Assembly: GCA_002503395.1 (NCBI GenBank)
Contig: DARQ01000070.1
Coordinates: forward strand, 1-10,912
Reading direction: 5' to 3'
DNA length: 10,912 bases
Source: Euryarchaeota archaeon UBA60
Lineage (GTDB): Archaea > Thermoplasmatota > Poseidoniia > Poseidoniales > Poseidoniaceae
In this document: piece by piece, positions 5,996 to 10,912 of the stretch
Layout of the letters: each line of letters opens with the position of its first letter
How positions within the stretch are numbered: the first letter of the stretch is position 1
Notes under the pieces: model-generated
The model's database searches: none
The model's input: only the letters and a program-made list of their open reading frames with translations
Told to the model about the DNA's origin: nothing
Translations under genes and position numbers: made by a program

Positions 5996-8900
5996 CTAGT
6001 TCAAGCGTATTACCAATCGCTCAATCAGATCTGCCGAAAGGTCATGCTCAAGCCGCTCGAGTTCAACCAAGTGCTGACGAAGTTCATCCTGTAATCGGCG
6101 AATTAACCCCTGCTTCATTCTTCTCCAGCGGTGATCGACTATCTCGCCGCGTTGCTCGGCTCGCCAGGTCGCATCGCGAATCTGCTGCATCTCGCGCTCG
6201 ATTCGACCTTCCCAGGCCGAGCGGGTATTCCATCGCAATTCCTCAAGAATCGGCTGCAAGCGGCTCCGCTCATCCTGCAATAGCCAAGCGTGGAGATCAT
6301 CGACTGCTTCTTCGATAGTATTCTCGGAGTGATCATCGGGCTGGAATATGCCGATATTCTCCAGGTCTGACCACAGGTGTTCAGGTTGATTATCGAGGGG
6401 AATACCATAGGCATCGAGGATTAGCCATCGCCGCATTGCCCGACTTTGCAAGCCATCTGTCTGCCAGTCGAGACATACCACCCATTCAGTTGTTTCAGGC
6501 CATTGTTCGGGACGTGGCGCGCTATACCATTTCACCCCCGGCGCGGCATCGCATTGGTCGACGAGCCAGCGTACCAATGGATGGGCCGGGGTGATGTGCG
6601 GCCGTTCGGGATTCTCACGCGCGGTGTCGCGCCAAAAGGTGACGGTCAGCCAATATGGTGATGGCGAATTATTCAGTCCTAGCATGACCTCCTGCCAATC
6701 TGCATGGCGACCATCGGCCAAGCCCGGCTCGCCACAGCGCTCGACCAATTCAGCGACATTTTCCCTACTCAGTTCAATCAGGTCACAACCCACGTGTTCG
6801 CTGTCATAGACATCGCCACCAATTTCCTGCAGTCGAGATTTGACCCAGCGGCGCAGGTCATCGACTTCGATGTGGAGGCCATTGTCCAGAGTCTGCTGAC
6901 GTACCTCATTGATTCCCGGGTCCGGGCCGAGCCATTCTCTGGTTTCGGAGGCGCGCTCCTTATGCCATTTCTCGCGCATCACCAGAAGAGTCTCAACCCC
7001 GTCTTCAGGGTTTGCCATCAAGCCTTTTTTCAGTGGAATCCCATGGATCAACTCCGGGTCATCGGCCGCGACATCCTTGGCCGCGACCAAAATCGGCCGA
7101 CCCTTTTGCATCTCCTCTCGAGCAATCAGCCGCATCGCTTTCCCGAGCAATGGGTCGAGCATCCCCAAGGATTGCTCGAACATCTTGATACGACTGTACA
7201 GCCGACCGAGAACCGCCGCATCAATAGTGCCCTCGACGGCAAAGTTGAGGACCGTGATCTCTTCGGCCATTTGGCCGAATCTATCGATTCTACCGACCCG
7301 TTGTTCGAGCCGCATCGGATTCCATGGTAGGTCGTAGTTGACCATGCGGTGACAGTGTTGCTGGTCGAGCCCTTCACTGCCCACTTCACTGGAGAGGAGG
7401 ATATCGAAATCTCCATTGGCGAAGGAGGTGCGAATTCTCTCCCTCTCGGCCATCTTGGTAGAGCCGGTAATCAAATCGGTGGCAAAACCAGCCGCACGCA
7501 GGCGGCCTAACAGGTAGGCTAAGGTACCACGGAAATGGCTGAACAAGATTACCCCGCCTTCCTGATCCTCACGCAGGCTTTCACCGAGCCATAACGAAAG
7601 GGCATCGAATTTACTGTCAGCCTCACCCAGATTCTCGGCCGCGGTTATGAGCGCAGTCGGATTGCCGACCCGAGATAGTAGACGCCGCTCGACTCGGTCG
7701 AGGCCAACCGCCTCCATCTCTCCTGTCACGGCCATATCGTCGTCACCGTTCTCGGGCTCTTGGTCGAGGTCTAATGCCAGCCTAGCGGCATCGCGCATCT
7801 GCCGTAACACATGGCTGGCATAGGCTTGCAGTGAACTGCTCGCCATCCGTTCGGGCACCAACATCGCCCAATCCCAGACATCGTCATCGGGACGGCGTAA
7901 TTCCATCAATCTATGACTCCAATCACGCGCCGCAACGTAGAGATTCCATTCATCCTCCTGTAGACGGATGTCCAGGGTTATCGCCTTGCGAGTAGGTTGT
8001 TGCCAATCGAGGTCGCGCCGGCGTGAGCGCACAATCAGGCCATTCAGTGGCCTTAGGCGTCGTACCAGGTCGGCGGTGGCCAAACGCAGGTCGGGAGTGG
8101 TATCCTCATTCCAATGCATCTCGCGCACCAAGGTGGCGAGCATTTCCAAGCGCGCATCACCGGAGAATCCTACCGTGTTTTCAAGAACCATCACCCAATC
8201 ATCGACCACATCGATGTCGGGAGACTCGGCCGCCAGCAGGTCGAGAATCTTGTTGAGGATAGTTCCCGGTTGCAGAGAGCGGGAGAAGGCGTAGGCATCG
8301 GGCCAGCGACCTGGCGCTAGTTGAGAGAGTTGCACAAATAGGTCATCGGTTGACAGGTTTACCGGGGTTGCGGTCAAGAACACCACACGTTGTGAGGATA
8401 GCGTGAGCATCGTTACCGCCGAGTGGAGATGTGATTTCGGATTGCGAATATGATGCGCCTCATCGACTATTGTCAGCATCGTTCTCGGACTGTGGTCAAC
8501 CAACCAATCCAGCATCGGTGAACGCCGTAGTATCCCATGTGATACGACCATGACCATCACCTCTCCAGCCTCGATACGCTCGACATAATGCCTGAAACTC
8601 ACTCCCGAGTCAATCTCGACCGCCTCGATGTCGGCGCGGTGCCACAACTCATTGCACCATTTTCTCCGTAGTCCACCAGGGCAGATGACGATGACCGCGC
8701 CACTCTCGCCGCGCCCCCGAAGACTGACGAGAATCTGAATCGCCGAGATGGTCTTTCCCAGACCGACCTCGTCGGCGACCATTATTCCCTTCCAATCCGA
8801 GGCCGATAACCGCGCCAGTGGGAGGTGCTGATGCGGCAGGTCGTCGAACCTGCCGAAGCGTAACATCGGGGCGCCATCTGAAGTCGGGTTGAGGAGGTGC

Positions 8901-9007
8901 AGGTCGGTCAGGAGGTCGCGTATTTCTGGCGCCTCGCCATACCGGGCTGGCTCGGCCGAATCCGACTCACCAGAGTCGCCTTCCAAATCTCTTGAACCTG
9001 ATTCCAT
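5996..9007 (-). CDS. SNF2-family (RapA/HepA-like) DNA-dependent ATPase
   Basis: A large superfamily 2 translocase of about 1003 residues. From the ATG at 9007 the motifs are: Walker A in ADEVGLGKT (78-86), DEAH box (182-185), motif III LTATP (211-215), and the second RecA lobe with VILFSHFRGTLAYL (486-499), SSEVGSEGLDQQ (539-550) and QRVGRIDRFGQ (569-579). The reading EVGSEGLDQQHCH...NYDLPWNPMRLEQRVGRIDR is typical of RapA/HepA-like SNF2 proteins, including the DrmD helicase of DISARM, rather than eukaryotic-type remodellers. About 400 C-terminal residues have no domain I recognise and end in a charged helical, probably coiled-coil, stretch (about 920-990). No nuclease, methylase or other defence gene is beside it, so a housekeeping role in transcription or repair is as likely. 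An in-frame TTG at 9037 would add ten residues; neither start has a strong ribosome binding site. It follows the Lrp/AsnC gene closely and may share its transcript. Confidence 0.9.
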   Translation of the reverse strand: MESGSRDLEGDSGESDSAEPARYGEAPEIRDLLTDLHLLNPTSDGAPMLRFGRFDDLPHQHLPLARLSASDWKGIMVADEVGLGKTISAIQILVSLRGRGESGAVIVICPGGLRRKWCNELWHRADIEAVEIDSGVSFRHYVERIEAGEVMVMVVSHGILRRSPMLDWLVDHSPRTMLTIVDEAHHIRNPKSHLHSAVTMLTLSSQRVVFLTATPVNLSTDDLFVQLSQLAPGRWPDAYAFSRSLQPGTILNKILDLLAAESPDIDVVDDWVMVLENTVGFSGDARLEMLATLVREMHWNEDTTPDLRLATADLVRRLRPLNGLIVRSRRRDLDWQQPTRKAITLDIRLQEDEWNLYVAARDWSHRLMELRRPDDDVWDWAMLVPERMASSSLQAYASHVLRQMRDAARLALDLDQEPENGDDDMAVTGEMEAVGLDRVERRLLSRVGNPTALITAAENLGEADSKFDALSLWLGESLREDQEGGVILFSHFRGTLAYLLGRLRAAGFATDLITGSTKMAERERIRTSFANGDFDILLSSEVGSEGLDQQHCHRMVNYDLPWNPMRLEQRVGRIDRFGQMAEEITVLNFAVEGTIDAAVLGRLYSRIKMFEQSLGMLDPLLGKAMRLIAREEMQKGRPILVAAKDVAADDPELIHGIPLKKGLMANPEDGVETLLVMREKWHKERASETREWLGPDPGINEVRQQTLDNGLHIEVDDLRRWVKSRLQEIGGDVYDSEHVGCDLIELSRENVAELVERCGEPGLADGRHADWQEVMLGLNNSPSPYWLTVTFWRDTARENPERPHITPAHPLVRWLVDQCDAAPGVKWYSAPRPEQWPETTEWVVCLDWQTDGLQSRAMRRWLILDAYGIPLDNQPEHLWSDLENIGIFQPDDHSENTIEEAVDDLHAWLLQDERSRLQPILEELRWNTRSAWEGRIEREMQQIRDATWRAEQRGEIVDHRWRRMKQGLIRRLQDELRQHLVELERLEHDLSADLIERLVIRLN

Positions 9008-9062
9008 CAACCTAACCGGATACCTATCTTTGACCAACCGTTCTTGAACTCTTCATTCACTT

Positions 9063-9533
9063 TCACTCCGGCGATGAATTTTCATCCGGCAGGCAATTCA
9101 CCGCCTCCTTGACGGTATTGAGCACCACGTGGGTCGAAGAACGGATTATTCCTCCTATTGACAGCACGTTCTTTGTCAGGTCGTTGAGGTCGTCCGGGTC
9201 ACGCACCCTCGCCACCACCATCGAATCGAATTCACCGGTCACATCGTAGACCGAACTGACCCTGACGTCACCGGCGATTTCATCCTGTACCGACATGATT
9301 GAATTCTTATCGATGCGCAGGCCGATGAGCACCGTCATCGACCATCCGATCTTCTTCGGGTCGAGGTCGACGTGGTAGCCGCGGATGACGCCCAGCTCAG
9401 TTAGACGAGTCAATCGATTGGTCACGGTTCCTTGGGCGACGCCAATCTTGGTTGCCAACTGCCTCTGCGAGGTTCTGGCATCGACGAGAAGTTCGGCCAA
9501 TAATTTCCTGTCAACATCGTCAAGTTCAACCAT
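9063..9533 (-). CDS. Lrp/AsnC-family transcriptional regulator
   Basis: A 156-residue regulator with the two domains of the Lrp/AsnC (feast/famine) family. The N-terminal winged helix-turn-helix spans about 1-60 (LDDVDRKLLAELLVDARTSQ, then QLATKIGVAQGTVTNRLTRL as the recognition part, then GVIRGY). The C-terminal RAM ligand-sensing and oligomerisation domain spans about 65-145 (SSVYDVTGEFDSMVV with the typical G-x-F/Y-D, then IRSSTHVVLNTVKE). The ATG at 9533 has AAGGAGG eight bases upstream and gives the standard family N-terminus. The frame stays open to an ATG at 9689, which overlaps the upstream gene's stop as ATGA and would add 52 residues with four evenly spaced cysteines. I regard that extension as untranslated leader. 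Its upstream region shares an element with the cox operon, which suggests autoregulation and control of respiration. The ligand cannot be read from the sequence. Confidence 0.92.
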   Translation of the reverse strand: MVELDDVDRKLLAELLVDARTSQRQLATKIGVAQGTVTNRLTRLTELGVIRGYHVDLDPKKIGWSMTVLIGLRIDKNSIMSVQDEIAGDVRVSSVYDVTGEFDSMVVARVRDPDDLNDLTKNVLSIGGIIRSSTHVVLNTVKEAVNCLPDENSSPE

Positions 9534-9556
9534 TTTTTCGGCCTCCTTGGGAAATA

Positions 9557-9569
9557 TCCCGTTGCGGGA
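9557..9569. repeat. small dyad TCCCG-TTG-CGGGA in the leader of the Lrp/AsnC gene
   Basis: A 5-bp inverted repeat with a three-base loop lies 24 bases upstream of the Lrp/AsnC ATG, just before its ribosome binding site. It could be a second protein-binding dyad or a short hairpin in the messenger. It is short enough to be chance. Confidence 0.25.
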
Positions 9570-9598
9570 ATCACCCTCAAACCTTACGGTTATTGAAA

Positions 9599-9641
9599 GT
9601 TCGCACTCGAAAAAACACTCATTTTGACAATTTGCCCAACA
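9599..9641 (-). promoter_or_regulatory. operator-like element upstream of the Lrp/AsnC gene, shared with the cox operon
   Basis: This is the partner of 4942-4984. On the plus strand it reads GTTCGCA, then GAAAAAACAC, then the core TTTTGACAATTTGCCCAACA. The core keeps TTG and CAA at its ends but is not a perfect palindrome, unlike the coxB copy. It ends 66 bases upstream of the Lrp/AsnC ATG, a suitable place for autoregulation. No clear TATA box was identified between the element and the gene. Confidence 0.5.
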
Positions 9642-9685
9642 ATAGTGAGGGATAGTTGGCATTTTCGGATTTTTCCAGCCAGGGT

Positions 9686-10912
9686 TCATTCTTCCTCGTT
9701 ATCTCTTGGAGGTTTGAGACGCAAATCCATCACCCAGCCATCCCCAGCACCTTCGACGGTGAAAGAGACGTGCACATTGACACCCCGATGCCCCATCTCC
9801 TCGCCGGCGCGAACATCCAGTTGCCAACTGCTCTCACTTCCTGGCGCCAACATCTGGCGCTTCGGCGCCCGACGAATCTTCCACGGCGGGCTGGTGTCTA
9901 CTTTGATCAGTTCCGCCGGAAGGCTACCGGCCTTGATGTCGATGGCCACCTTGTATCTGGTCTGGTTGCCTGCGCTTGGTGCTGGTAGCAACTTTCCAGA
10001 GACTTTGGGTAATTCCATTTCCCGCCGCCGCTCGGCGTGAATGACCATCGCCATCGCGGTGATGATGACCACGGTTCCGATAATCCACGGCACACCATCT
10101 TCGAGGGTCGCCAACTGCCACCTCGTCGGTACCGAGGCAACCGCGGTAGCAAGGATGGTTTCATTCTCACCAGGCTGTGCCGAGCGTGGAGAATCCAACC
10201 CGATATCGTGGCCTGAGAGCATGGCGACAACCCCCCAGCGGTCGGCGTGCTCAGGCTCGATGGTGATATTTGCTGGGTCGAGGTATTTGGCATCGAAAAT
10301 GAATTCCACCATTCCCGATTCTCCGGCGGTTCTCGGCAGGCCGGAACGCGGCATCATCTCACGCACTACATTTACCGGTCGGTGGGTGGATTCATCACTG
10401 GCATGACTCCATTCGACGATCATGAAATACAGTACGGTCTCATCGGAAAGGTTGGTCAATGGGGTCACCACTGCTTGAACCACAAGTTCGTCATAGCCAT
10501 CTCGTACGTCGCCATCATTAATCTGCAATTCCAAGGTGATTTCGGCGAGTCGCTCGATGGATTTATTGATGACGTAATCTTCTAGTTGGCTCTCAATCTC
10601 GGTTGTATTACCATCTTCACGGCCCTCAAGGGAGTTCAATTCTGTGCGGAAAGCGGGTAATTTCTCCACCCCCATCTTCTCGGCACGGACCGAGCCATCG
10701 TGATTGCCGACCGGGTCATTGGTGACCATTACTCCGGGATGCCAAGATAACCATAGTACCCCTGGGTCGTAGCGCAGGTGGGAGAGGTTATCCTCAATCT
10801 CGGTGGCATCGCCATCACTATTATCGACGAACCATTCTATTACAATCGGTCCTTCGTTTTCAGGGTTGGAATGACCACTGCTACCGGCACTGAAGATGGT
10901 GACCATCAGCAC
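9686..10912 (-). CDS. membrane-anchored protein with Omp28-like, thioredoxin-like ectodomain (partial, 5' end outside window)
   Basis: The frame is open to the window edge, so the true start is probably upstream; the first visible residues (LMVTIFSAGSSG) look like the end of a signal peptide. Residues about 22-110 resemble a thioredoxin-like fold of the Omp28 type: a strand IVIEWFVD, a helix, VLWLSWHPG, then RAEKMGVEKLPAF, which has the usual R...GV..P order. The CxxC that normally follows the first strand is absent, so redox activity is unlikely. Residues 120-235 (LYFMIVEW, then RPVNVVREMMP) match the beta-rich second half of Omp28-like proteins. A single helix at about 275-293 (WIIGTVVIITAMAMVIHA), followed by ERRRE, anchors it with the N-terminus outside. 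The last 110 residues form a probable beta-sandwich in the cytoplasm. Function unknown. It is upstream of, and on the same strand as, the Lrp/AsnC gene, with 152 bases between. Confidence 0.75.
   Translation of the reverse strand: MLMVTIFSAGSSGHSNPENEGPIVIEWFVDNSDGDATEIEDNLSHLRYDPGVLWLSWHPGVMVTNDPVGNHDGSVRAEKMGVEKLPAFRTELNSLEGREDGNTTEIESQLEDYVINKSIERLAEITLELQINDGDVRDGYDELVVQAVVTPLTNLSDETVLYFMIVEWSHASDESTHRPVNVVREMMPRSGLPRTAGESGMVEFIFDAKYLDPANITIEPEHADRWGVVAMLSGHDIGLDSPRSAQPGENETILATAVASVPTRWQLATLEDGVPWIIGTVVIITAMAMVIHAERRREMELPKVSGKLLPAPSAGNQTRYKVAIDIKAGSLPAELIKVDTSPPWKIRRAPKRQMLAPGSESSWQLDVRAGEEMGHRGVNVHVSFTVEGAGDGWVMDLRLKPPRDNEEE

Noticed and set aside
6704..7330. Long plus-strand open frames inside the SNF2-like gene
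   Set aside because: They mirror the opposite strand of a gene with complete helicase motifs and show no recognisable protein features.
5470..9037. Toprim plus SNF2-like ATPase as a two-gene defence system
   Set aside because: The genes are convergent, not an operon; the Toprim protein is the small archaeal stand-alone type and not an OLD-type nuclease; no other defence component is present.

Overview
The window reads as a compact archaeal chromosome segment, most likely a marine Thermoplasmatota lineage such as Marine Group II (Ca. Poseidoniales). This is inferred from style, not from a database match. The signs are archaeal-type small proteins (an archaeal Toprim protein, a DUF167 protein, an Lrp/AsnC regulator), GGAGGTGA-type ribosome binding sites, tightly overlapping genes, acidic secreted or membrane proteins, and an aerobic respiratory operon of unusual architecture. 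No rRNA, tRNA, CRISPR array or insertion sequence was found, and nothing points to recent transfer.

Left part (1-4984, minus strand). This is a heme-copper cytochrome c oxidase operon read right to left: subunit II (coxB), subunit I (coxA), subunit III (coxC), subunit IV, and probably the first 17 codons of a further gene leaving the window. The genes overlap or nearly touch, so they are probably one transcript. The active-site residues of an A-family, proton-pumping oxidase are present: CuA ligands in II; heme ligands, CuB ligands, the His-Tyr pair and D- and K-channel residues in I. Three subunits carry uncommon additions. Subunit I has a secreted Reeler-like ('choice-of-anchor V') domain with a CxCH motif and an extra membrane helix at its N-terminus. 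Subunit II has a long insertion in its CuA domain. Subunit III has two extra N-terminal helices flanked by His/Asp-rich segments.

Middle part (4985-5994, plus strand). A divergent pair follows: a DUF167/YggU-family gene with no ATG, GTG or TTG start, then a small Toprim-domain gene. The gap between coxB and the DUF167 gene holds a perfect 14-bp palindrome.

Right part (5996-10912, minus strand). From right to left these are a membrane-anchored protein with an Omp28-like, cysteine-free thioredoxin-like ectodomain (cut at its 5' end by the window edge), an Lrp/AsnC regulator, and a large SNF2/RapA-like ATPase placed just downstream of the regulator. The SNF2 gene converges on the Toprim gene with one base between stop codons.

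The most interesting regulatory observation is that the regions upstream of coxB and of the Lrp/AsnC gene share an element of about 43 bp in the same orientation. This suggests, without proving, that the regulator controls both itself and the oxidase operon. The window does not look like a defence island. Its novelty lies in the oxidase architecture and the shared upstream element.
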